NCBI RefSeq assembly: GCF_937890665.1
Contig: NZ_CALADU010000087.1
Coordinates: forward strand, 1-37,281
Origin: an uncultured Subdoligranulum sp.
GTDB lineage: Bacteria; Bacillota_A; Clostridia; Oscillospirales; Ruminococcaceae
Reading direction: 5' to 3'
Length of the DNA stretch: 37,281 nucleotides
Part shown: piece after piece, positions 8,453 through 16,089 of the stretch
How the letters are laid out: every line of letters starts with the position of its first letter
Position numbering within the stretch: the stretch's first letter is position 1
Made by a program: the position numbers and the translations under genes
Notes under the pieces: model-generated
The model's input: the letters and a program-made list of their open reading frames with translations, nothing else
What the model was told of the DNA's origin: nothing
The model's database searches: none

Positions 8453-9559
8453 ATGTATGACTATCTGATTGTGGGGGCCGGGTTGTTTGGCGCGGTATTT
8501 GCCCACGAAGCAACGCAGGCGGGAAAGCGGTGCCTTGTCATCGACAAGCGGGACCATATCGCCGGTAATATCTATACCGAGAACATCGAGGGAATTGCTG
8601 TGCATCGCTACGGCGCGCATATTTTCCATACCAACAATAAGGAAGTGTGGGATTACGTCAACCGGTTTGCGGTGTTCAACCGATATACCAACTCTCCGGT
8701 GGCTAACTATAAGGGTGAGCTGTATAACATGCCCTTCAACATGAACACCTTCCATGCCATGTGGGGGGTCATCACGCCGGCACAGGCGCAGGCGAAAATC
8801 GAGGAGCAGCGCGCCGCCCACTATACGCCCAATCCCCAAAATTTGGAAGAACAGGCCATCAATCTGGTGGGCATGGATATCTACGAAAAGCTCATCAAAG
8901 GCTATACCGAAAAACAGTGGGGTCGGCCTTGTACGGCGCTGCCTGCCTTCATCATCAAGCGGCTGCCGGTGCGCTTTACCTTTGACAACAACTATTTCAA
9001 TGCGCTGTATCAGGGCATTCCCAACGAGGGGTACACTGCACTGGTTGCCAACTTGCTGCAAGGCATCGAAGTGCGTCTCAACACCGACTATCTGGCCGAT
9101 CGGGCGGAGCTGGATGCCTTGGCCCGCAAGGTGGTGTACACGGGGCCCATCGATGCCTATTTTGGCTATCAGCTGGGAGCTTTGCAGTATCGCAGCGTGC
9201 GGTTTGAAACCGAAACGTTGGATATGCCCAACTATCAAGGCAATGCCGTCGTGAACTATACGGATGCCGAGACGCCCTACACGCGCATTATCGAGCACAA
9301 ACACTTTGTGTTCGGTTCCACCGAACCGGGTACCAAAACGGTAATCAGCCGAGAATATTCGGCGGAGTGGAAACCCGGCGATGAACCCTATTATCCCGTC
9401 AACGACGAGGCCAATGGGGCGTTGTATGCCCGGTACAAAGAACTGGCGGACGCACAGCCCCGTGTGTTGTTTGGCGGTCGTCTGGGTGAGTACAAATACT
9501 ACGACATGGATCGTGTCATTGAGGTGGCGTTGGAACGAGTACGCGCCGAATTGGCCTAA
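8453..9559 (+). CDS. glf: UDP-galactopyranose mutase
   Basis: A flavoenzyme that converts UDP-galactopyranose to UDP-galactofuranose, the donor for galactofuranose-containing glycans. The 368-residue length is normal. The N-terminus has the FAD-binding YLIVGAGLFGAVFAHEA, then VIDKRDHIAGNIYTE and YGAHIFHTNNKEVW, all hallmark Glf segments. The conserved C-terminal signature FGGRLGEYKYYDMD is also present. AGGAGGAAA precedes the ATG. As the last gene of the glycan operon it suggests that the polymer contains galactofuranose and that one of the local transferases uses it. Confidence 0.96.
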   Translation: MYDYLIVGAGLFGAVFAHEATQAGKRCLVIDKRDHIAGNIYTENIEGIAVHRYGAHIFHTNNKEVWDYVNRFAVFNRYTNSPVANYKGELYNMPFNMNTFHAMWGVITPAQAQAKIEEQRAAHYTPNPQNLEEQAINLVGMDIYEKLIKGYTEKQWGRPCTALPAFIIKRLPVRFTFDNNYFNALYQGIPNEGYTALVANLLQGIEVRLNTDYLADRAELDALARKVVYTGPIDAYFGYQLGALQYRSVRFETETLDMPNYQGNAVVNYTDAETPYTRIIEHKHFVFGSTEPGTKTVISREYSAEWKPGDEPYYPVNDEANGALYARYKELADAQPRVLFGGRLGEYKYYDMDRVIEVALERVRAELA

Positions 9560-9579
9560 GAACGAGCTTCATACAAAAA

Positions 9580-9619
9580 ATACCGCAGAGCCGCTGCAAG
9601 GCGGAACTGCGGTATTTTT
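9580..9619 (+). terminator. Terminator of the glycan operon
   Basis: Outer stem ATACCGCAG (9580-9588) pairs with CTGCGGTAT (9607-9615). A nested CCGC/GCGG pair lies inside, and a T-run at 9615-9619 follows. It sits 20 bases after the glf stop. Confidence 0.88.
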
Positions 9620-9644
9620 GACGGTAGGGGAGAAGGAGGCCGCC

Positions 9645-9673
9645 TTGCTTTTTCCCCGTTGATGGGCTATAAT
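9645..9673 (+). promoter_or_regulatory. Promoter of the rpe-rnf-like operon
   Basis: TTGCTT at 9645-9650 and a perfect TATAAT at 9668-9673, spacer 17, lie between the glf terminator and rpe. Transcription should start near 9680, about 60 bases before the ATG. Confidence 0.75.
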
Positions 9674-9741
9674 AATCTAGTATATCGCTGCGCCGCATGC
9701 AAGGTGCAGTGACTTGTGGGAAAGATAAAGGGAGAAATATT

Positions 9742-10398
9742 ATGACCAAAATTGCCGCATCGATTCTCTCGGCAGATTTTGCCAATTTGCAGCAGGATTG
9801 CACCCGTCTGTTGAACGAAGGCGTGGACTTGCTGCACTTCGACGTGATGGATGGGCACTTCGTACCCAACATCAGCTACGGCGCGCCGGTATTGACCAGC
9901 CTGCATGCAGCCCTGCCCGACGTGTATTATGATGTTCACCTGATGATCAGCGACCCGGCACGGTACGCCGCTGATTTTGCCAAGGCGGGTGCCAACCTGA
10001 TCACCTTCCATCTGGAGGCTGTTCCCAATACGGCGGAGGAGGTTATCGCTGCGATTCGGGCCACCGGCTGTCAGGTGGGATTGAGCATTCGTCCCGGCAC
10101 CCCGGTAGAAGCGGCGTTCCCCTATCTAGACGTGGTGGATCTCATCCTTGTGATGAGCGTGGAACCGGGCTTTGGCGGTCAAAAATTCCTGCCGGCTACC
10201 CCGCAGCGGTTGGCTGCCTTGGATGCAGAGCGCAAACGTCGGGGCTGCACGACCTTGTTGGAGGTAGACGGCGGCATCAATGCCGAGACCGGTCCGCTTT
10301 GCGTACAGGCCGGTGCCGACTGGTTGGTGGCCGGTAATTCGTTGTTCCGCGCAGCGGACCCCACCGCCATGGTACGTCTGCTTCACGGCCAAGCCTGA
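9742..10398 (+). CDS. rpe: Ribulose-phosphate 3-epimerase
   Basis: A TIM-barrel enzyme of the pentose phosphate pathway that interconverts D-ribulose 5-phosphate and D-xylulose 5-phosphate. From ATG 9742 it has 218 residues, the usual size. It starts with KIAASILSADFANL and contains LLHFDVMDGHFVPNISYG (metal and catalytic Asp), HLMI, the phosphate-binding VMSVEPGFGGQKF and EVDGGINAET, and ends with AGNSLFRA. An in-frame start 45 bases upstream is rejected because AAAGGGAGA lies directly before 9742. It is the first gene of a seven-gene operon. Its link to the membrane genes downstream is not obvious. Confidence 0.96.
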   Translation: MTKIAASILSADFANLQQDCTRLLNEGVDLLHFDVMDGHFVPNISYGAPVLTSLHAALPDVYYDVHLMISDPARYAADFAKAGANLITFHLEAVPNTAEEVIAAIRATGCQVGLSIRPGTPVEAAFPYLDVVDLILVMSVEPGFGGQKFLPATPQRLAALDAERKRRGCTTLLEVDGGINAETGPLCVQAGADWLVAGNSLFRAADPTAMVRLLHGQA

Positions 10399-10424
10399 AC
10401 AAACCAAAGGAGAAGCCAAACCCC

Positions 10425-11447
10425 ATGCCCAACCATATGAAAATTGAGCACAGCGAAAACTACGATTACTATCGTGACCTGCTGTGGTGTGCCGTCCCGC
10501 TGGCCGGGATGGCATGGTATTACTATGGCCCGCGTCCGGTGCTTTTGTTGTTGGCCGGATTGCTTACAGCCTATCTGTGTGACTGCGCGTTGGCACCGCT
10601 GCACGGGGCGGGGTATCATCCCCATGAACCGTCCAGCGAGTGCTTTGCGGCACTGATCGTTTTGATGATGCCGGCCACCGTGCCCTATGCGGTGGTGGTA
10701 GCAGCGGTCATTGCGGCCGTACTCGTCAAGGAAGCCTTCGGCGGTGAGGGACACTATCCCTTCCATCCGGCGGCGGTAGGCATGGCGGTGGCGGGAATCT
10801 CGTGGCCCGGCAGCGTATACAGCTATCCTACCCCCGGCAGTTGGCTGCCGGTGTTCGGCAGCATAACCGATGTGACGATGAACGAAGGAATGAACGCTAC
10901 CCTGCGGGATGGCGGTCTGCCCAGTGCCAGCACGATGAATCTGTTGACCGGCAACGTGCCGGGCGGACTTGGAACCAGTGCCATTCTGGTTATTGTAGCT
11001 TGTGGTCTGTTTTTGTTGGTAAGGGGACATGTTAAGACCACCGTGTTGGTTCCGTTCCTGATTTTCTGCATTGGGTTGCCGTGGCTGTTGCCCCAGCTCA
11101 ATGAGCTGCCTGTATTCAGCTGGCCCTGGGAATTTATCCGCCAGCGCATTTATCTGGAAAAATACGTCATTCTCTCGGGAACGGTGCTGTTTGGCGGCCT
11201 GTTCCTGATCTGTGAACCCGTTACTATGCCCAACCGCACCAGCAGCCGAATTTTGTATGGTGCAGCGCTGGGTATTGCCACCCATGCGTTCCGCGTGTTC
11301 AGCCCCTACGAAAGTGCAGTCTGTTTCGCACTGCTGATCGTGAGCGCCATCCCCGAATGGCTGGATTTGGTCAGCCACCGCACCGAGCGTATCCGCTTTA
11401 TGAGGAAGGAGGAACGGCGCCTTGCCCAATTCACAAAACCGGAATAA
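10425..11447 (+). CDS. RnfD/NqrB-family membrane subunit, divergent
   Basis: A 340-residue polytopic protein of the RnfD/NqrB/RsxD family. Family signatures are GGEGHYPFHPAAVGMAV (canonical form roughly GGxGxxxFNPAxVGxA), LLTGNVPGGLGTSA and LICEPVTMPN. In true Rnf complexes this subunit carries FMN bound through a Thr in an S/T-GAT motif well before the LxLGN segment. Here the only candidate is SAST, about five residues before LLTGN, so covalent flavinylation is doubtful. The gene follows rpe by 26 bases with AAAGGAG at about 10406-10412. Its 3' end overlaps the next gene by 26 bases. The usual rnfC, rnfG and rnfB neighbours are missing from the operon. Confidence 0.85.
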   Translation: MPNHMKIEHSENYDYYRDLLWCAVPLAGMAWYYYGPRPVLLLLAGLLTAYLCDCALAPLHGAGYHPHEPSSECFAALIVLMMPATVPYAVVVAAVIAAVLVKEAFGGEGHYPFHPAAVGMAVAGISWPGSVYSYPTPGSWLPVFGSITDVTMNEGMNATLRDGGLPSASTMNLLTGNVPGGLGTSAILVIVACGLFLLVRGHVKTTVLVPFLIFCIGLPWLLPQLNELPVFSWPWEFIRQRIYLEKYVILSGTVLFGGLFLICEPVTMPNRTSSRILYGAALGIATHAFRVFSPYESAVCFALLIVSAIPEWLDLVSHRTERIRFMRKEERRLAQFTKPE

Positions 11448-12777
11448 CCGCCGCAAGCAGCGTAAAGGGGAATCCGAAACGCTGATCATTCCCCATATTA
11501 CCAAAGAAATGCTGGAAAAGGCCCGCACTATGGCGGAGAGCGGGGCATCCAGCGCCGAGATTGAGCAGGCCATTGCCCAGATGCAGGCTGCGCAGAACCG
11601 CACAACGCCCCCTCCTGCGCAGGAAACCACATCGGAAGGGGAACCACATCGGATCATTCCCACCAGTCGGCCTCGTTATACTGAGGAAGAACGCAAAGCT
11701 CTGTTGGAGCAGATGCAGCAAGAGCAGGAACAGAAGCAGGCGGAACGGCGTGCGGAAGCCACCCGTCGGACAGAACGTCAGGCTTGGAAGATTCCCACGC
11801 CGAAGGCACCCCGCGTATTGAACCGTCCAGCCGCCTCCGTGCGTCCGACGGAACCGGAAGCCGAACCGCCGAAAACGGAGGCACAGCCGCAGCCTTCTCA
11901 GCCCCAGCCTTCTCAGCCCCAGCCTTCTCAGCCGGTGGCAGAGGAGCCGACCCGGACGGTGACCCTGAACCAGCCTGCGGCGTCGGTGGAAGAACCTACC
12001 CGCACGATGGAACCGCCCCGCCCGGCAGCACCCAAGCCAGCGGCGAAGCAACCTGCCGTGTCCGAGACACCCTCGCAACCTGCCCCGGCGGCTGTGTCCA
12101 AACGGCAGGCAGGGCTGCTGCACAACCGTGCCGAGGCAGAGGCACGCCTCAAAGAAAAAATCCGCAGCGATCATATTTGGCTTTCCAACCCGGTGATGGT
12201 ACGTGGTCTGGGCTTGGCGCCTGTGGTAGGGGCTGCGTTGGACGGCGAACGGGCGTTGATGCTCTGTTTGGCCTGTCTGCTGCTGATTACCTTTACCCGC
12301 GTTTTCGCCGTGGCGATCTGCCATCTCACCGGCAACCGCTTTCGGCCGGCGATTTATTGCTATACCGCAGCGGTTTTGTACATCCCTGTGTATACGTTGC
12401 TGTACAATCTATTCGGCAACGACCTGTCCATATTGGGCATCTATCTGCCGATTCTGGTGGCAGAGCCCGCAATTGTCAAACGAATGGAATTTACCGAACT
12501 GGAACCGGTTCGGGATGCACTCCGCCATGGCTTCAACAACGGTATTGGCATGTGCGTAGCGCTGCTGATCGTGGGTTGTCTGCGAGAGCTGTTGGGATCG
12601 GGTGCGCTGTTCGGCCATGCGGTTCTGAGCACGGCTCCGTTGCCTTTGGCCTCCCAGCCGGCAGGCGGATTTGTTCTGTTAGGTGTGATCGCTGCAGTGT
12701 GGTGTGCGGTCGCCAATGCCTACACCGACTATAAGCAGGAGGAGGTGCGCCGTCTGTATGCCGATCGCAAACATTGA
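11422..12777 (+). CDS. RnfE/NqrD-like membrane protein fused to a long disordered N-terminal region
   Basis: A 451-residue protein, about twice the normal RnfE length. Residues 1-250 are charged, then Pro/Gln/Ala-rich and disordered, with coiled-coil-like KALLEQMQQEQEQKQ and three QPQPS repeats. Residues 254-445 form the membrane domain, starting LSNPVMVRGLGLAPVVGAA and ending near YKQEEVRRLYADRKH. Canonical RnfE/NqrD reads roughly NPVFVLVLGMCPTLAVT and IPLIVVNCIILGRAE, with one Cys in each half binding a [2Fe-2S] cluster. Here those positions are Ala266 and Pro349 (LPILVAEPAIVKRMEF). Other cysteines exist but elsewhere. The TTG start at 11422 is supported by AAGGAGG at 11406-11412. The 3' end overlaps the RnfA-like gene by 20 bases. 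Confidence 0.8.
   Translation: MPNSQNRNNRRKQRKGESETLIIPHITKEMLEKARTMAESGASSAEIEQAIAQMQAAQNRTTPPPAQETTSEGEPHRIIPTSRPRYTEEERKALLEQMQQEQEQKQAERRAEATRRTERQAWKIPTPKAPRVLNRPAASVRPTEPEAEPPKTEAQPQPSQPQPSQPQPSQPVAEEPTRTVTLNQPAASVEEPTRTMEPPRPAAPKPAAKQPAVSETPSQPAPAAVSKRQAGLLHNRAEAEARLKEKIRSDHIWLSNPVMVRGLGLAPVVGAALDGERALMLCLACLLLITFTRVFAVAICHLTGNRFRPAIYCYTAAVLYIPVYTLLYNLFGNDLSILGIYLPILVAEPAIVKRMEFTELEPVRDALRHGFNNGIGMCVALLIVGCLRELLGSGALFGHAVLSTAPLPLASQPAGGFVLLGVIAAVWCAVANAYTDYKQEEVRRLYADRKH
11884..11928 (+). repeat. Three 15-bp tandem repeats encoding QPQPS
   Basis: Units at 11884-11898, 11899-11913 and 11914-11928 differ only by one synonymous base in the first copy. They lie in frame in the disordered part of the RnfE-like protein and may vary in number between strains. 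Confidence 0.9.
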
Positions 12778-13411
12778 GTGGTATCCCGTGCTGCGCGGCG
12801 CGCTGCAATTCATCAGCTATATGGGGCTGGCCATTTTTGCGGAAAACATTATTTTAGCCCGGGCACTGGGCGTTACCCGCTTACTGAAACTGGTCCCCGA
12901 CCATAAGGCCCCGGTTTGGGATTTCGGACTGCCGCTGATTTTGGTCATGGGGCTGTCTGCCCCGCTGGGGTGGGCCGCGCACAATCTGCTGTTCCCGTGG
13001 CTGCGGAACTATCTGCCGGCATGGCTGCCGATTTCGGCCCTGCGGCCGCTGGTGTATCTCAGCTGCGGCAGTGCAGCGATGATTGTCACATGGCTGTTGC
13101 TCTTTTTGTTGCCCCGCCGTCACCGGCAGGCTTGTCACAGCCAGCTTACCCTGACAGGGTTCAGCACGGCGGTGCTGGGCACACTGCTGATTTGTGCCAA
13201 CCAGAATTATACGATGCTGCAAAGCATTGCCTTTGGAATTGGCAGTGCCTTGGGCTATGTATTCATTATCTTTGTCGTGCGGGAAGGCCGTCGCCGTCTG
13301 CGCAGTAAAGACGTACCGGCAATCTTTCAGGGCTTGCCCAGTTCTTTGATTTACATCGGCATCTTGTCGCTGGCCATCTACGGGCTGGTGGGACATGCCG
13401 TCGTTCTGTAG
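12758..13411 (+). CDS. RnfA/NqrE-like membrane protein lacking the expected cluster cysteines
   Basis: A 217-residue protein with about six membrane helices, close to the normal RnfA/NqrE length. It begins LRGALQFISYMGLAIFAENI, followed by ILARALGVTRLL. Canonical RnfA reads about NFVLSQFLGICPFLG, so the first ligand Cys corresponds to Thr40. The second canonical segment TTNCAVLG corresponds to GFSTAVLG, with Thr137 replacing Cys; a Cys seven residues later (TLLIC) is not at the ligand position. ATG 12758 is preceded by AGGAGGAGGTG, and longer starts add a sequence that overlaps the upstream gene. It forms a D-E-A block with the two preceding genes. Confidence 0.82.
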   Translation: MPIANIEWYPVLRGALQFISYMGLAIFAENIILARALGVTRLLKLVPDHKAPVWDFGLPLILVMGLSAPLGWAAHNLLFPWLRNYLPAWLPISALRPLVYLSCGSAAMIVTWLLLFLLPRRHRQACHSQLTLTGFSTAVLGTLLICANQNYTMLQSIAFGIGSALGYVFIIFVVREGRRRLRSKDVPAIFQGLPSSLIYIGILSLAIYGLVGHAVVL

Positions 13412-13423
13412 GAGGCTTTTGCT

Positions 13424-14710
13424 ATGGCTCTGCCATGTTTTGTCGCTGCCGATATTCTGCTCCCCGCGGCAGGTACGCCGCTGGACCCGTGGGCCTGCAT
13501 TGCGGTAGACCAGTTTACCTCGCAGCCGGAATACTGGCAGCGTGCCGAGGCTCTCGCACAGGGAAAGCCCAGCACACTGCATATCGTTTTGCCCGAGGCG
13601 TATCTGGGCACTCCGCAGGAGGCAGACCGTCTGGAGAGCATCCGCCATACAATGGAAAACTACCGTGCCGAGGTCTTGACCCGGCAGGTACACGGCTATG
13701 TGTATGTGGAGCGCACCCAGATGGATGGCAGCATCCGGCAGGGCTTGGTAGGCGCAGTGGATCTGGAGGCCTATGACTATGCCTCCGGAACCAAACCGGC
13801 GATTCGCCCCAGCGAAAGTACGGTGGTGGAACGCATCCCACCGCGCTTGAAAGTGCGGCGTGGCGCGTTGTTGGAAACACCGCATGTGATGATGTTGGCA
13901 GACGATTCAAGCAAGACGCTTATTGAACCCATCGGTCTGCAAAAGGAGAAGCTGCCGCTTTTGTATGATGGGGAACTTATGCTGGGGGGCGGTCATCTTC
14001 GCGGCTGGGCCGTAGAAGATCCTGTGTACATTGCCCAGATTGACGCAGCCTTGGCAGCCTTGGCGGACCAAGCTGCCTTTGACCGCCGTTGGCCTGCCGC
14101 TGCGGGGCAAACACCCATGGTATTGGCGGTAGGGGATGGCAACCACAGTCTGGCTACGGCCAAAGCCTATTGGGAAGAACTGAAACCCACACTCACCGAG
14201 GAAGAACGGCAGCATCATCCGGCGCGCTGGTGTTTGGCGGAAGTCTGCAACGTCCACAGCCCGGCCATTGAGATTGAACCCATCCACCGGGTGGTATTTG
14301 GCGTTTCGGCGCAGGAGTTGTATGAGGCGTTGGACCGTTGGGATCAGGCGCAGGGCCGCCGTACCGAGCCGTCTGCCCAGCGTTGTAAGCTGGCCGACCG
14401 GCAGGGAGAAATCGAAGTGGCGCTGCAAAATCCGCCGGCGCCGCTGACGGTAGGCAGCGTGGAAGCCTTCTTAGAGGAATGGCTGCCTCAGCATCCCCAA
14501 GCGCATGTGGATTATATTCATGGCGCTTCCACCGCGTTGTCCTTGGCTGCCCGCCCCGGAACGCCCACCACAGCCATTTTGCTGCCGGATTTTGCGAAAG
14601 CAGATTTGTTCCGCGGTGTGGTGCTGGGTGGTGTGCTGCCGCGCAAGACCTTTAGCATGGGCCACGCAGAGGAAAAACGGTATTATAATGAATGCCGAGT
14701 CATCGGCTGA
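13424..14710 (+). CDS. DUF1015 family protein (COG4198)
   Basis: A 428-residue protein, the normal size for the DUF1015 family. Features are FVAADILLPAAGTPLDPWAC at the N-terminus, HLRGWAV in the middle, the strongly conserved VLAVGDGNHSLATAKAYWE, and KTFSMGHAEEKRYYNECR at the C-terminus. No biochemical function is established for the family that I can name. The start at ATG 13424 follows TAGGAGG, 12 bases after the RnfA-like stop, so the genes are co-transcribed. Whether it acts with the Rnf-like proteins is unknown. Confidence 0.9.
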   Translation: MALPCFVAADILLPAAGTPLDPWACIAVDQFTSQPEYWQRAEALAQGKPSTLHIVLPEAYLGTPQEADRLESIRHTMENYRAEVLTRQVHGYVYVERTQMDGSIRQGLVGAVDLEAYDYASGTKPAIRPSESTVVERIPPRLKVRRGALLETPHVMMLADDSSKTLIEPIGLQKEKLPLLYDGELMLGGGHLRGWAVEDPVYIAQIDAALAALADQAAFDRRWPAAAGQTPMVLAVGDGNHSLATAKAYWEELKPTLTEEERQHHPARWCLAEVCNVHSPAIEIEPIHRVVFGVSAQELYEALDRWDQAQGRRTEPSAQRCKLADRQGEIEVALQNPPAPLTVGSVEAFLEEWLPQHPQAHVDYIHGASTALSLAARPGTPTTAILLPDFAKADLFRGVVLGGVLPRKTFSMGHAEEKRYYNECRVIG

Positions 14711-14726
14711 AGAATTCAGGTGAAGT

Positions 14727-15230
14727 ATGGAAAAAACTGCACAGAATACATCCGGCGCGCCGCGCCGTCGCCGTCGTCGCCGGGGTTCCGGTTCGGGGGC
14801 GGCGCAGGCAGCTTCCACCCAGCAGGAAACCACCAAGACGACCCAACAGGCTACCCCGGCTAAATCTTCCCGCGGTCAAACGCCGCGGAAAGAGGGAAAG
14901 GAATCGCCTAGCAATAGTCGCAACCGTCACCGCGGTTCGCAAAGCGAGCCGGCACCGCAACAACCGGCGAGCCGCCGCAATCGAGGCGGGGCACAGGCTC
15001 CCAATCGGGAGGCAGCCCACAACGCCAAACCGGCCCAGAAGCCTGCCCGTCCGCGGCATACAGCCGAGGAGGAGCCGGGGCTGGAATTGATTGCTCGCCG
15101 CCCGCCGAAGCAGAAATTTGCCAATTTTGAGGAATATTTGGCGGCCCATGGCGGCATGACAGTACCGCTGCCGGAGGAAACCCCGGTGGAGGACGGAACG
15201 GCTGCCTTGTCGGACGGAGTGACGGAATGA
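14727..15230 (+). CDS. Arg-rich, disordered hypothetical protein
   Basis: A 167-residue protein starting MEKTAQNTSGAPRRRRRRRG, then low-complexity Ser/Gln/Pro/Arg/Asn sequence to about residue 110. A short less-disordered tail holds KFANFEEYLAAHGGMTVPLP and an acidic end. The polyarginine and RGG-like composition suggests RNA or ribosome binding, which fits its ATGA overlap with the RlmA-type rRNA methyltransferase gene. No known domain is visible. Start ATG 14727 lies 16 bases after the DUF1015 stop. Composition biases caution, but position and coupling support a real gene. Confidence 0.65.
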   Translation: MEKTAQNTSGAPRRRRRRRGSGSGAAQAASTQQETTKTTQQATPAKSSRGQTPRKEGKESPSNSRNRHRGSQSEPAPQQPASRRNRGGAQAPNREAAHNAKPAQKPARPRHTAEEEPGLELIARRPPKQKFANFEEYLAAHGGMTVPLPEETPVEDGTAALSDGVTE

Positions 15231-16045
15231 CCCCGGCATTGGCAGCGGCGCTGCGTTGTCCTGTGTGTGGCGGACCGTTGCTGTTGGTGGGGCGCACGCT
15301 GCGGTGTCCCAAGGCGCACAGCTTTGATTTGGCCAAAGAAGGCTACGCCAATTTGTTGGCGATTCAGAAAAAGCATGCGGTAGACCCCGGCGACGGCAAA
15401 GAGATGGTCCGTGCCCGCCGCGCCTTTCTGGCCGCGGGACACTATGCGCCGTTGATGCAGGCGCTGGCGGCACTGGCTGCGGAACTGCCGCATACCCACA
15501 TCGTGGATGCGGGGTGCGGGGAAGGCAGCTATGACCGGTATCTCTGTGATGCGTTGGGGGAGATGCAGTTGGTGGGATTCGATCTTTCCAAAGAAGCCGT
15601 GCGGTTGGCCGCAAAACGAGTCCCTGAAGCGGCCTTCTGCGTAGGAGGCAGCTTCAGCGCACCGGTACGGGACGGCTGGGCGGACCTTCTGCTCAACATT
15701 TTTTCCCCTTTTGCGGGGGCGGAATTTCACCGCATGCTGCGTCCCGGCGGACATCTGATCTACGCGGTTCCCACTGCGCGGCATCTGTACGGTCTTAAGG
15801 AAGTGCTCTATACCACGCCTTATGAAAATGAGGTCAAGCAGACAGCCTACGACGGCTTTGCTTTTGCGGAAGAACGGCAGGCGACGGCGACCCTAACTTT
15901 ACAGGGAGAGAGTGTTCAGCAGCTCTTTGCCATGACGCCCTACTACTGGAATACACCTGCGGACGGCGCTGCCCGTTTGGCGGCCTGCGATACTTTGACG
16001 ACGGAGATCGGTTTTCGATACCTTGTCTATCGCAAAGAAGCCTGA
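15227..16045 (+). CDS. RlmA-type 23S rRNA (guanine-N1)-methyltransferase
   Basis: A 272-residue SAM-dependent methyltransferase of the RlmA family; members methylate N1 of G745 or G748 in 23S rRNA. An N-terminal zinc finger (CPVCGGPL with Cys11 and Cys14, then Cys27 and His31 in CPKAHSFDLAKEGY) is diagnostic. The SAM-binding motif I HIVDAGCGEGSYDRY starts at residue 91. The segment NIFSPFAGAEFHRMLRPGG matches the family's post-IV region. Which of the two guanines is modified cannot be told here. It is the last gene of the operon, overlaps the previous stop by four bases, and is followed by a strong terminator. Confidence 0.9.
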   Translation: MTPALAAALRCPVCGGPLLLVGRTLRCPKAHSFDLAKEGYANLLAIQKKHAVDPGDGKEMVRARRAFLAAGHYAPLMQALAALAAELPHTHIVDAGCGEGSYDRYLCDALGEMQLVGFDLSKEAVRLAAKRVPEAAFCVGGSFSAPVRDGWADLLLNIFSPFAGAEFHRMLRPGGHLIYAVPTARHLYGLKEVLYTTPYENEVKQTAYDGFAFAEERQATATLTLQGESVQQLFAMTPYYWNTPADGAARLAACDTLTTEIGFRYLVYRKEA

Positions 16046-16052
16046 TAAAATC

Positions 16053-16087
16053 AAAAGGTCCTCTGCCTTAGGGCAGGGGACCTTTTT
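16053..16087. terminator. Bidirectional terminator between convergent genes
   Basis: AAAAGGTCC (16053-16061) pairs with GGACCTTTT (16078-16086), with an inner CTGCC/GGCAG stem (16063-16067 with 16072-16076). The A-run and T-run at the two ends let it work on both strands. It ends the rpe operon and the small minus-strand gene at 16090-16395. Confidence 0.9.
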
Positions 16088-16089
16088 GG

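Noticed and set aside
11884..11928. Possible CRISPR or mobile repeat
   Set aside because: The units are 15 bp, directly adjacent without spacers and in frame; they encode QPQPS in a disordered protein region.
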